Shown here in pieces: positions 32,854-41,398 of a DNA stretch of 64,000 nt. Under the pieces are notes generated by a model. It did no database searches, was not told the DNA's origin, and was given only the letters and a program-made list of their open reading frames with translations. The DNA comes from Streptomyces sp. CB02400 (GTDB lineage: Bacteria; Actinomycetota; Actinomycetes; Streptomycetales; Streptomycetaceae). A program made the position numbers and the translations under genes. The DNA lies in the NCBI RefSeq assembly GCF_001905725.1, contig NZ_LIWB01000001.1:803871-867870 (forward strand). Direction: 5' to 3'. The first letter of the stretch is position 1; the number at the start of each line of letters is the position of its first letter.

Positions 32854-34140
32854 ATGGCCTACTCACCGATACCTCTGCCGACCCACCTGCCGGACCGGCT
32901 CACCATCACCCTGTGGGACTTCACCTGGTACACCCGCACCGGACCGGGCGAACCCTTCGAGAACCTCGACCGCGCCTTCGCCGAAGCCGTCGATCGCGGT
33001 TACAACACCATCCGGATCTGCGCCATGCCGTTCCTCATCTTCGGCTCCGGCCTGACCGGAGAAATCGAACTCGGCCCCTTGGGCGGCGAGTACGGCCAGG
33101 GCACACGCTGGTACGACGTGCGGCACCGCACCCGCATCGACCCGAAGGCGCATCTGCTGGAACTGCTGCGGACCGCCCAGCGCCACAGCGTCTTCGTGAT
33201 CATCTCCAGCTGGGAGTACCAGCAGAGCAGCTCCTTCGCCGGTGATCGCCGCTGGTTCGACGCGCTCATGGCCGTCAGCCCCGAAGACCGGCCTGTACGG
33301 CTGGCCGACGCCCTAGCGGACCTGTGCGATCTAGCCGAGGCAGAGGGACTGTCCGACGTGATCGCGTTCGTCGAACTGCACAACGAGGTCCAGGGCGGCT
33401 ACCTCACCGAGGGGCTCCCTGGCAAGGAACCCGCCGTGGTGGAGCTGCGCGAACGCCTCGAAGCGGGCCTGGACCGCTTCCATGAACGTCGCCCCACCAT
33501 TCCCGCAACGGTCAACTACGCCCGGGTCCCCCTGGAATCCTTCCGCGGCATCCCGCACAACATCGACGTCGGCATCTTCCACCCGTACGTCTATGGGGTC
33601 CTCGACGAGCTCGTCACCGGCTACGGACTGCGGTCGCCCGACGGCGGCTTCGACGAGGAGCGCGCCCGCACCGACCTGATGCGCCCGGGCGCGCCGCCCT
33701 TCGACCAGTGGCTGCCGCCGGCCGGCGAGGAATGGCGTCAGCAGGCCACGATCGTCGGCAAGCCCGAGATCTACGTACACGACTGGTGCGACGCCGAGGT
33801 CTGGGATCGCATCCTCTACGAACGCTACGGCGCGCACCACCTCGCCATGCTGACTACCCTGGAGACATGGATGTCGGCAGCCGCCGACCTGTGCGTCGGC
33901 CGCGGGATTCCGCTGGTCTTCGGCGAGGGCTGGATCGGCTACACCCCCTTGAACGGCACCTTCGAAGAGGGCCCGATCGGCGCCGAGTTCTGCAGGCGCG
34001 CCGTCCGGGGCAGCGCCGAGGTGGGTGCCTGGGGCACCATCGTGTGCTCGAACGCGGCACCCCACCACCCCATGTGGAGCCAGACGGAACTCCAGCGGGA
34101 GTGCAACGAGCTCTTCCTTCAAGCAGCGAAGGAGTCTTGA
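32854..34140 (+). CDS. Cellulase-like (TIM-barrel, GH5/clan GH-A style) protein, cytoplasmic
   Basis: A 428-residue protein without a signal peptide. The opening ITLWDFTWYTRTGPGEPFEN and barrel motifs GYNTIRICAMPF, FVIISSWEYQQS, FVELHNEVQGG and FGEGWIGY resemble clan GH-A glycosidases. The Glu in HNEV and the Glu in FGEGW occupy acid/base and nucleophile positions. Proteins like this accompany sugar-acid utilisation clusters, but the substrate is unknown. It diverges from the catabolic operon and shares its operator region. ATG 32854 is chosen because the upstream extension is unlike protein. Confidence 0.75.
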   Translation: MAYSPIPLPTHLPDRLTITLWDFTWYTRTGPGEPFENLDRAFAEAVDRGYNTIRICAMPFLIFGSGLTGEIELGPLGGEYGQGTRWYDVRHRTRIDPKAHLLELLRTAQRHSVFVIISSWEYQQSSSFAGDRRWFDALMAVSPEDRPVRLADALADLCDLAEAEGLSDVIAFVELHNEVQGGYLTEGLPGKEPAVVELRERLEAGLDRFHERRPTIPATVNYARVPLESFRGIPHNIDVGIFHPYVYGVLDELVTGYGLRSPDGGFDEERARTDLMRPGAPPFDQWLPPAGEEWRQQATIVGKPEIYVHDWCDAEVWDRILYERYGAHHLAMLTTLETWMSAAADLCVGRGIPLVFGEGWIGYTPLNGTFEEGPIGAEFCRRAVRGSAEVGAWGTIVCSNAAPHHPMWSQTELQRECNELFLQAAKES

Positions 34141-34305
34141 TCCTTGGTCTTTCAGCCTGGATCCACCGTGTGAATCTTGATCGGGTTTGCTGATCGGTTT
34201 TCGGGTGGTTTTCCGGTTTCGGGTAGGGGTGGGTGCCGGATGGCCGGTCCGGTGGCGGGGTCTTTGAGGTCCTTCGGGTCGTGGGCGGGCAGTCGGTCCG
34301 GCTTG

Positions 34306-35451
34306 TCAGGTGCGCAGGCGGTGACCGACGGCCGTCCAGAGGTTCTCCAACGCTCCCTGCCAGGGCCATCGGTCGGGGAGGTGGGTGCGTGCACCCGTGG
34401 CGAGGTGGGCGGGGACGGCGATCAGGTGGCGTCGGACGGTGCCGGTGCGGGCTTTCGCGTGGAAGGCGGAGGCCAGGGCGCCGAGCGCGCGGGTGAGGTT
34501 GTGGGCGAGGGCAGCGAGCGTGAGCCAGGCCGCGTTCGCGGTGAACTTCCCCGACGGCAGGTGGCCGAGGGCGGAGTCCTCCAGGTCGGCGAAGACTTGC
34601 TCAATGATGGCGTGCCGGCGGTGGGTGGCCTCGGCCTCGGCAAGGCCGAGCGCGGTGTCGGTGAACACAGCGTGGAAACGATGGGCAGTGAACAACTCGC
34701 CCTGCCTCTCGGGGACATGAGCCTGACCGAGGCGCTTGACGCGGCGGACCAGGAGCCGGGCCGTGGCGTGGTGCTTCTGGGGCTTGCCGGTGAAGGCGGT
34801 GTATGCGGTCTCGGCGACCTCGGCGTCGGAGACCCACCGCTGCCCGTCCTCGTCGAAGACCGCGTCCGTGTACTTGATCGCCGTCCACGCGGCCTCGTTG
34901 ATGGCGTCGATGGCGCTGCGGACTTTCCTTCGCTGGGCGATCGTGAAAGAGAAGCGCACCCCCAGACGGCGGCAGGCGGACACGGTCTTGTGCGAGCAGA
35001 ACGCGGAATCGCCGCGCACGATGATCTGGCCCACCGCGCTCATGGCCCGGACCGTGTTCACCGCTTCGGCGATCAGATGCGCGGCGCCCTTGCCGGAGCC
35101 GGCCGAGCCCTTGCGCAGCCGCGAGGCCACGATGACCGGCGCAGCGACGGGCGTGGAGGCGGTCACGATCTGGACGTGCAGGCCACGCTGTCTGGTGCAG
35201 CCGAAGGCGGCGCCCTGCTTGGCGTAGCCGTGGACGGGCTTCATCTTCGAGTCGATGTCCAGGAACACCACCTGGTCCGCGCCGGGCAGCAAGGCGCAGT
35301 GCCGGACCAGGTTCGCCGTGAACGCCCGCACGGCGGACTCCAGTTGACGCACGTGCCCCCAGGTGAAGGCGCGCAGGAACGTGCCCAGCGTGGAGGGGGC
35401 GCGTATCCCGGAGAACGCCCGGGACATCGCCCCGTGCCGCAGCACATCCAC
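34306..35451 (-). pseudogene. IS1380-family transposase, 5'-truncated
   Basis: 381 codons of an IS1380 transposase: IRAPSTLGTFLRAFTWGHVR, the DDE first Asp in VVFLDIDSK, GYAKQGAAFGCTRQ, second Asp in IIVRGDSAFCSHK, and a final Glu in ATHRRHAIIEQVFADLE. Full-length members are about 460 residues. Upstream in frame the conserved N-terminus is missing and a stop appears near 35490, so the gene begins internally. It lies tail-first against the galactan island and head-on to an IS110 element. Inactive unless an internal start suffices. Confidence 0.85.
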
Positions 35452-35540
35452 ATCGATACGGTCAGGAGTGGACGAAGAGCCAACACGTCGTCAACCCGCC
35501 CAATCAGGTTGAGTCTCGCTTCGGCCGAAGCCAACCGGCA

Positions 35541-35806
35541 GTGAGCGAGTCATGTCGCTGTACCGGGATCGGTGGGACGGTTGTGCGGTGCCATCCCGGA
35601 CGGGATCTGACTCGTGAGACTTTTGACCGAAGTGTCCAGTCACCGGCATGTCGACCGTCGTTGCGGGATGCTGCCTGCCACCGAGCCACAGGGCGTGTCC
35701 CTATAGGGGCCTTGCCGAGTTCCAGGCGCCATCACGGTTCAGACCGCCCGAGCGGGCCGGTGCCATCCACACAGCCAGCACGTCACCACGTGGGAGGCGA
35801 ATCATC
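35541..35806 (+). ncRNA. Candidate IS110 left-end noncoding region with bridge (seek) RNA
   Basis: About 265 bp immediately upstream of the IS110-family transposase ORF contain no gene and include several small inverted repeats. In IS110-group elements the long noncoding left end encodes the bridge RNA that base-pairs with donor and target. The exact RNA ends, loops and element boundary were not derived; the call rests on position and length. Confidence 0.45.
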
Positions 35807-36904
35807 ATGACGACCCGACAGCGCAGTACCTCCTCGAGCACGGATCCGCCCGTCCGGCGCGAGGTCGTCCTGGGCGTGGACACGCACGGCGAGGTTCATG
35901 TCGCCGCCGTGATCTCCCCACTCGGGAAGGTCTTGGGAACCGATTCCTTTCCGGCGACGGCGGCCGGTTACCGACAGTTGCTCGTGTGGGCCCGCAAGCG
36001 GGGTACGGTGCGCCGAGCCGGCGTGGAGGGCACGGGCACCTTCGGTGCGGGCCTGTCCCGCTACCTCCTGGCCCAGCACATCCTGGTGTTCGAAGTGAAC
36101 CGGCCCGACCGGTCGGCCCGCCGTCTGCTCGGCAAGTCGGACCCGCTCGACGCGCAGGCCGCAGCGCGGGCCGTGCTCAGCGGCCGCGCCCAGGCCCGGG
36201 CCAAGTCCGGCGACGGTCCGGTGCACAGCGCCCGGATCTGCAAGCTCGCCAAGGACTCCGCGGTCAAGGCCCGCACCCAGGTGATCAACCAGCTCAAAGC
36301 CGTCCTGGTCGTCGCCGACCCCGCCCTGCGGGAACGGTTGTCGAGCCTGGGCAATGCCGAGCTGTTCCGCACCTGCGCGTCCCTCGGCCCACCCGATGGT
36401 GGGGGAGACGGGGACGCGGTGGCCCAGGCCACCCACATGACGTTGCGCATGCTGGCCGAGCGCATCGAACAGCTCACCGCGCAGATCGACGAGCTGAAGC
36501 AACACCTGACCCGGCTCGTCGAACACCATGCCCCGCAGTTGCTCGAACCGGTGGGCATCGGTCCGGACAGCGCCGTCACTCTCCTGATCACCATGGGAGA
36601 CAACCCCGAGCGACTGAACAACGAGGCGTCCTTCGCTGCCCTTTGCGGAGTCAGTCCCATCGAGTACTCCTCCGGCCGGCGGAGCACACGCCGGCTCAAC
36701 CACGGCGGCGACCGGCAGGCCAACGCCGCCCTGCACCGCATCGTGTTCACCCGCCTGCGCCACGACCCGCGCACCCGGGCGTACTGCGAACGCCGCACCC
36801 AGGAGGGCAAGACCCGGCGTGAGATCACCCGATGTCTCGAGCGATATACCGCCCGAGAGGTCTTCAACCTGGTCAGAACGGTATCCAGCGTCCCCCCGTT
36901 TTAG
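35807..36904 (+). mobile_element. IS110-family transposase (DEDD recombinase), apparently intact
   Basis: A 365-residue transposase. The N-terminal RuvC-like DEDD domain shows VVLGVDTHGEVH, GVEGTGTFGAGL and LLGKSDPLDAQAAARAV. The C-terminal Transposase_20 domain shows EPVGIGPDSAVTLLITMGD and FAALCGVSPIEYSSGR, the latter holding the catalytic serine region. ATG 35807 has GGGAGG upstream. The gene ends at TAG 36904, only 30 bp before pcaDC. An 89-bp relic of a related copy is at 5232-5320. The noncoding left end is a candidate bridge-RNA locus. Confidence 0.92.
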
Positions 36905-36934
36905 GGGCGTCTGAGACGTGAGAGGGTCTGGGGC

Positions 36935-38233
36935 GTGAGTGAGACACCACCGAACACCCTGCAATACCGCTTCGACGGGCCGGAAGACGCTCCGGTTCTG
37001 ATCCTGGGTCCGTCCCTGGGCACCACATGGCACATGTGGGACCGGCAGGTCCCCGAGCTGACGAAGCAGTGGCGCGTGTTCCGGTTCGATCTGCCGGGAC
37101 ACGGAGGCGCCCCCGCCCACCCCGCGGGCTCGGTCGCCGAACTCACCGCGCGGCTGCTCGCCACCCTCGAGAGCCTCGGCGTGCAGCGCTTCGGCTACGC
37201 CGGCTGCGCGCTCGGCGGTGCCGTCGGGATCGAGCTGGCCCTGCGCCACCCCGAGCGGCTCGCGTCCCTCGCGCTGATCGCCGCCTCGCCCCGCTTCGGC
37301 ACGGCGGACGAGTTCCGCCGGCGCGGGGTCGTCGTACGGACGAACGGGCTCGACCCCATCGCCCGTTCCTCGCCGGAGCGCTGGTTCACCGGCGGGTTCG
37401 CCGCAGCCCAGCCCGCGATCACCGAGTGGGCCGTGCAGATGGTGCGCACCACCGACCCCGGCTGCTACATCGCCGCCTGCGAGGCGCTCGCCTCGTTCGA
37501 CGTGCGGGCCGGACTCGGCAGCGTCGGCGTGCCCACCCTGGTGCTGGTCGGCTCCGAGGACCAGGTCACCGGCCCCGCCGAGGCCCGTACGCTGGTCGCC
37601 GGGATCCCGGACGCCCGGCTCGCCGTCGTACCCGGCGCCTCCCACCTGGTGCCGGTGGAGCAGCCGGCCGCCGTCACCGACCTGCTGGTGCGGCACTTCT
37701 CCACCGCCTGGCAGCCCGCCTTCGAGCCCGTCACCGGCCAGACCGCCCTGCCCGCGGCGGTGGTGAATCCGGTGCCGGCCGCCGCCCCGCCGCAGCTCGC
37801 GCCCGTCGCCGAGATCGCCCCGCCCGTCGTACCGCAGCAGCCGCAGGGCAGACCCGACCCGTACGACACCGGCCTCAAGGTCCGCCGGGAGGTGCTGGGC
37901 GACGCGCACGTCGACCGGATCCTGGCCGAGGCCGACGCGTTCTCGGGCGACTTCCAGGAGCTCGTCACCCGCTACGCCTGGGGCGAGGTCTGGGACCGGC
38001 CCGGACTCGACCGGCGCACCCGTAGCTGCGTCACCCTCACCGCCCTCGTCGCCGGCGGCCACCTGGAGGACCTCGCCTTCCACACCCGGGCCGCCCTGCG
38101 CAACGGGCTCACCCCGGACGAGATCAAGGAGGTGCTGCTCCAGGCGGCCGTCTACTGCGGCGTCCCGGCGGCGAACAGCGCCTTCCGGGTGGCCCAGCAG
38201 GTCGTCCGCGAGGAGACCACGCCCCAGGAGTGA
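36935..38233 (+). CDS. pcaL: Fused 3-oxoadipate enol-lactonase / 4-carboxymuconolactone decarboxylase
   Basis: A 432-residue fusion. Residues 1-260 are an alpha/beta hydrolase (PcaD): oxyanion region GPSLGTTWHMWD, FDLPGHGG, GYAGCALGGAVG at the nucleophile elbow with Cys in place of the usual Ser, and GASHLVP carrying His. A Pro/Ala linker (about 260-300) joins the PcaC/CMD domain (YDTGLKVRREVLGDAHVDRI, LVAGGHLEDLAFHTRAALRN). It performs two consecutive steps of the protocatechuate branch of the beta-ketoadipate pathway. No other pca genes adjoin it; the IS110 element lies directly upstream and may have separated it from partners or its promoter. Confidence 0.9.
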   Translation: MSETPPNTLQYRFDGPEDAPVLILGPSLGTTWHMWDRQVPELTKQWRVFRFDLPGHGGAPAHPAGSVAELTARLLATLESLGVQRFGYAGCALGGAVGIELALRHPERLASLALIAASPRFGTADEFRRRGVVVRTNGLDPIARSSPERWFTGGFAAAQPAITEWAVQMVRTTDPGCYIAACEALASFDVRAGLGSVGVPTLVLVGSEDQVTGPAEARTLVAGIPDARLAVVPGASHLVPVEQPAAVTDLLVRHFSTAWQPAFEPVTGQTALPAAVVNPVPAAAPPQLAPVAEIAPPVVPQQPQGRPDPYDTGLKVRREVLGDAHVDRILAEADAFSGDFQELVTRYAWGEVWDRPGLDRRTRSCVTLTALVAGGHLEDLAFHTRAALRNGLTPDEIKEVLLQAAVYCGVPAANSAFRVAQQVVREETTPQE

Positions 38234-38288
38234 AGCCCCCCGGGAGTGCTTCGTGCGGCCGTGAACGGGACGGGAGCAGAATGGGATC

Positions 38289-38924
38289 ATGAAGCTCACG
38301 AAGAAGTCCCACTCCTGCGTCCGCCTGGAGAAGGACGGACGCGTCCTCGTCCTCGACCCCGGGATGTTCAGCGAGGAGGACGCGGCCCTCGGCGCGGACG
38401 CCGTCCTGGTCACGCACGAGCACCCCGACCACTTCGACGAGGGCCGGCTGCGGGCCGCCCTGGAGGCGAACCCGGCCGCTGAGATCTGGACCCTGAAGTC
38501 GGTCGCGGAGCAGCTCTCGGCGGCCTTCCCGGGGCGCGTGCACACCGTCGGCCACGGCGACACCTTCACCGCCGCCGGCTTCGACGTCCAGGTCCACGGC
38601 GAGCTGCACGCGGTGATCCACCCGGACATCCCGCGCGTCACCAACGTCGGCTACCTCGTCGACGGCGGGAAGCTCTTCCACCCGGGTGACGCGCTCACCG
38701 TGCCCGACCGGCCGGTCGAGACGCTGATGCTGCCGGTCATGGCCCCCTGGAACAAGATCTCCGAGGTCATCGACTACGTCCGCGAGGTGAGGCCGCGGCG
38801 CGCCTACGACATCCACGACGCCCTTCTCACGGACCTCGCCCGGCCGATCTACGACCGTCAGATCGGCGCGCTCGGCGGCTCGGAACACCTGCGGCTCGCG
38901 CCGGGGGGCTCCGCCGAGCTGTGA
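38289..38924 (+). CDS. Metallo-beta-lactamase-fold hydrolase (UlaG/UPF0173-like)
   Basis: A 211-residue MBL-fold protein with SHSCVRLEKDGRVLVLDPG at the start, the zinc motif VTHEHPDHFDE (HxHxDH) near residue 48 and LFHPGDAL carrying the bridging Asp. It ends IHDALL with a final metal-ligand His. This subgroup includes L-ascorbate-6-phosphate lactonase UlaG and uncharacterised UPF0173 hydrolases; substrate unknown. It precedes the exonuclease gene on the same strand by about 50 bp. Confidence 0.9.
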   Translation: MKLTKKSHSCVRLEKDGRVLVLDPGMFSEEDAALGADAVLVTHEHPDHFDEGRLRAALEANPAAEIWTLKSVAEQLSAAFPGRVHTVGHGDTFTAAGFDVQVHGELHAVIHPDIPRVTNVGYLVDGGKLFHPGDALTVPDRPVETLMLPVMAPWNKISEVIDYVREVRPRRAYDIHDALLTDLARPIYDRQIGALGGSEHLRLAPGGSAEL

Positions 38925-38976
38925 CCCGGCGGGCGGCGGGCGCGCGTTGTCACAGGTGCCGGGTAGGTTGTGGAAC

Positions 38977-39756
38977 ATGCGCATCGCGACCTGGAACGTG
39001 AACTCGATCACCGCCCGCCTGCCGAGGCTCCTGGCCTGGCTGGAGAGCAGCGGCACGGACGTGCTGTGCCTCCAGGAGGCCAAGGTCGCCGAGGAGAAGT
39101 TCCCGGTGGAGGAGGTGCGCGAGCTGGGCTACGAGTCGGCGGTGAACGCCACCGGCCGGTGGAACGGCGTGGCGGTGCTCTCCCGCGTCGGCCTGACGGA
39201 CGTCGTCAAGGGCCTGCCGGGCGACCCCGGCTACGAAGGCTCCGTCGAGCCCCGCGCCGTCTCCGCGACCTGCGGCCCGGTCCGCGTCTGGTCGGTGTAC
39301 GTGCCCAACGGGCGCGAGGTGGACCACCCCCACTACGCGTACAAGCTCCAGTGGTTCGAGGCGCTGCGGGCCGCCGTGGCCGGCGACGCGGCGGGCGACC
39401 GCCCGTTCGCCGTCCTGGGCGACTACAACGTGGCACCGACCGACGACGACGTCTACGACCGGGCCGACTTCGAGGGCTCCACCCACGTCACCCCCGCCGA
39501 GCGCGCCGCCCTCGCCTCCCTGCGCGAGACCGGCCTCTCCGACGTCGTCCCGCGCCCCCTCAAGTACGAGCACCCCTTCACGTACTGGGACTACCGCCAG
39601 CTCTGCTTCCCCAAGAACCGCGGCATGCGCATCGACCTGGTGTACGGCAACGAGCCCTTCGCGAAGGCGGTCACGGACTCCTACGTCGACCGCGACGAGC
39701 GCAAGGGCAAGGGCGCCTCGGACCACGCGCCGGTCGTGGTGGACCTCGACGTGTAG
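38977..39756 (+). CDS. xth: Exodeoxyribonuclease III (AP endonuclease)
   Basis: A 259-residue EEP-fold nuclease: MRIATWNVNSITARLPRL (Asn metal ligand), DVLCLQEAK (Glu), YVPNGREVDHP (Tyr), LGDYNVAPTDDDVYD (Asp/Asn pair) and GASDHAPVVVD (Asp-His pair). All catalytic residues of Xth are present. It acts in base-excision repair, cutting at abasic sites and degrading 3' ends. ATG 38977 matches the family start; a GTG-like start 30 bp upstream is not conserved. Confidence 0.96.
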   Translation: MRIATWNVNSITARLPRLLAWLESSGTDVLCLQEAKVAEEKFPVEEVRELGYESAVNATGRWNGVAVLSRVGLTDVVKGLPGDPGYEGSVEPRAVSATCGPVRVWSVYVPNGREVDHPHYAYKLQWFEALRAAVAGDAAGDRPFAVLGDYNVAPTDDDVYDRADFEGSTHVTPAERAALASLRETGLSDVVPRPLKYEHPFTYWDYRQLCFPKNRGMRIDLVYGNEPFAKAVTDSYVDRDERKGKGASDHAPVVVDLDV

Positions 39757-39830
39757 CAGGGCGCCGCCGGCCGTCGTCCGACCCCGCGCGCCTGTGGTGC
39801 GCGGCACGGTACGAATGACAGGCTGGAGGT

Positions 39831-40238
39831 ATGAACATCCCTTTCCTGGGCAACCGGCGCCAGAAGGCAGGGGTTCCCGATCCCGAGGGCATCGCGGAAC
39901 TCCTCGCCGAGTGCGAACTCTTGCGCTCCCAGGCCGGCCGGGCGGGTGTCCGACTCGACGACTCCCCGGCCTCGTTGGAGGCGCTGGACCAACTGGTGCC
40001 GCGCTGGCGGGACGACGAGGAGACCTCGAACTGGCTGGGCAACGACGCGGGGCTGTACCTCGGCACCGTCATCGTGCGCACCGTGCCGGGGGCCGCCTGG
40101 GAGATCCGCGCCGACGGGCAGCCGGTCGTACGGCTCACCTCCGGGCGGGAGTTCGACGTCGTGGACGCCGGACACGAGTGGGCGGCCAGCGGCGTGCCCG
40201 AGCTGTCCCAGCTGTACGCGGAGGTCGCGGAGGCGTGA
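39831..40238 (+). CDS. DUF6278-type conserved hypothetical protein
   Basis: A 135-residue soluble protein (NIPFLGNRRQKAGVPDPEGI, LDQLVPRWRDDEETSNWLGN, DAGLYLGTVIVRTVPGAAW). It is a conserved actinobacterial family of unknown function usually found near xth. It has no membrane segments or catalytic signature. Confidence 0.8.
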   Translation: MNIPFLGNRRQKAGVPDPEGIAELLAECELLRSQAGRAGVRLDDSPASLEALDQLVPRWRDDEETSNWLGNDAGLYLGTVIVRTVPGAAWEIRADGQPVVRLTSGREFDVVDAGHEWAASGVPELSQLYAEVAEA

Positions 40239-40262
40239 GGCCCCGGCCCGCAGCCAGGTGTA

Positions 40263-40297
40263 AATCGGTATGAATCGGCATAAATACGGCTAATGGC
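40263..40297. repeat. Three to four 10-bp-spaced direct repeats upstream of the ABC ATPase gene
   Basis: AATCGG at 40263, AATCGG at 40273, AATACGG at 40283 and AATGGC at 40292 recur with a near 10-bp period in an AT-rich patch. Helical-phase direct repeats of this type are typical targets of OmpR-family response regulators. The ATPase start is about 90 bp downstream. Confidence 0.45.
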
Positions 40298-40384
40298 CGA
40301 AGAGTGCGTGTCGCGCCTTCCCGGTGATCTTGCCCGGATACGTTGCGGCGACCACCGCACGGCTGAGGACGAGGAGGGACGGGT

Positions 40385-41128
40385 GTGGCCGTCGATCCGC
40401 TGATCGAGCTGCGTGACGTCAACAAGTACTTCGGGGACCTCCACGTCCTCCAGGACATCGGGCTCACCGTGGACAGGGGAGAGGTGGTCGTCGTCATCGG
40501 CCCGTCGGGGTCGGGGAAGTCGACGCTGTGCCGGGCGATCAACCGGCTGGAGACCGTCCAGTCCGGCACGATCCTGCTCGACGGGCAGCCGCTCCCGCAC
40601 GAGGGCAAGGCGCTGGCGCGGCTGCGCGCCGATGTCGGCATGGTCTTCCAGTCCTTCAACCTCTTCGCGCACAAGACCGTGCTGCAGAACGTCTCGCTGG
40701 GCCAGGTGAAGGTCCGCGGACGCAAGAAGGAGGACGCCGACCGGCGTTCGCACGCGCTCCTCGACCGCGTCGGCGTCGCCAGTCAGGCGGACAAGTACCC
40801 GGCGCAGCTCTCGGGCGGTCAGCAGCAGCGCGTGGCGATCGCGCGGGCGCTGGCCATGGAGCCCAAGGCGATGCTGTTCGACGAGCCGACCTCCGCCCTG
40901 GACCCGGAGATGATCAACGAGGTCCTGGAGGTCATGCGGCAACTGGCCGGTGAGGGCATGACCATGATCGTGGTCACGCATGAGATGGGCTTCGCCCGCT
41001 CGGCCGCCAACCGCGTGGTCTTCATGGCCGACGGCCGGATCGTGGAGGACCGTACGCCCGACGGGTTCTTCGGCGATCCGCGCAGCGACCGTGCCAAGGA
41101 CTTCCTCTCCAAGATCCTCAAGCACTGA
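40385..41128 (+). CDS. Polar amino-acid ABC transporter ATP-binding protein (GluA/GlnQ type), orphan
   Basis: A 247-residue ABC ATPase: Walker A GPSGSGKSTLCRAI, Q-loop GMVFQSFNLFAHKTV, signature LSGGQQQRVAIARALA, Walker B MLFDEPTSALDPE, and H-loop VVTHEMGFA. The FNLFxHxTVLxNV segment is characteristic of glutamate/glutamine importers. GTG start with GAGGAGGGA upstream. The usual gluBCD partner genes do not follow; the next gene lies on the opposite strand about 270 bp away, so this ATPase is orphaned or works with permeases encoded elsewhere. Confidence 0.9.
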   Translation: MAVDPLIELRDVNKYFGDLHVLQDIGLTVDRGEVVVVIGPSGSGKSTLCRAINRLETVQSGTILLDGQPLPHEGKALARLRADVGMVFQSFNLFAHKTVLQNVSLGQVKVRGRKKEDADRRSHALLDRVGVASQADKYPAQLSGGQQQRVAIARALAMEPKAMLFDEPTSALDPEMINEVLEVMRQLAGEGMTMIVVTHEMGFARSAANRVVFMADGRIVEDRTPDGFFGDPRSDRAKDFLSKILKH

Positions 41129-41398
41129 ACGGGGTGACGCCCGTAGACTCCTCCGTCCGGGCCTCGACTAGGATGGTCCCTTCATCCCGGTGGGGGAGGG
41201 GACTCCGCGCCAGGAGCGGGGACACCGCCACCGGGAGGGGCCCACCGCCCCACGTCCAACGGGGCGGCGGATCACATCGGCCAGACCCGTCCGGCGGCAG
41301 CCGGAGATCACTGCTCGCGCGGCGGACGCGACCCCGACGGGTCGTCCGCCGGCGAGGAGAAGGTCAGCTGCGCGCCGGACGGGTGGTGCTGAACGAGG

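Noticed and set aside
34141..34305. Intact IS1380 inverted repeats and target duplication at the galactan island edge
   Set aside because: No matching terminal repeats could be found on both sides of the truncated transposase, consistent with loss of one end.
41129..41398. Small gene or RNA between the ABC ATPase and the membrane-anchored protein
   Set aside because: A TAGGAT -10-like box is visible near 41170, but no convincing -35, frame or folded RNA follows; left unannotated.
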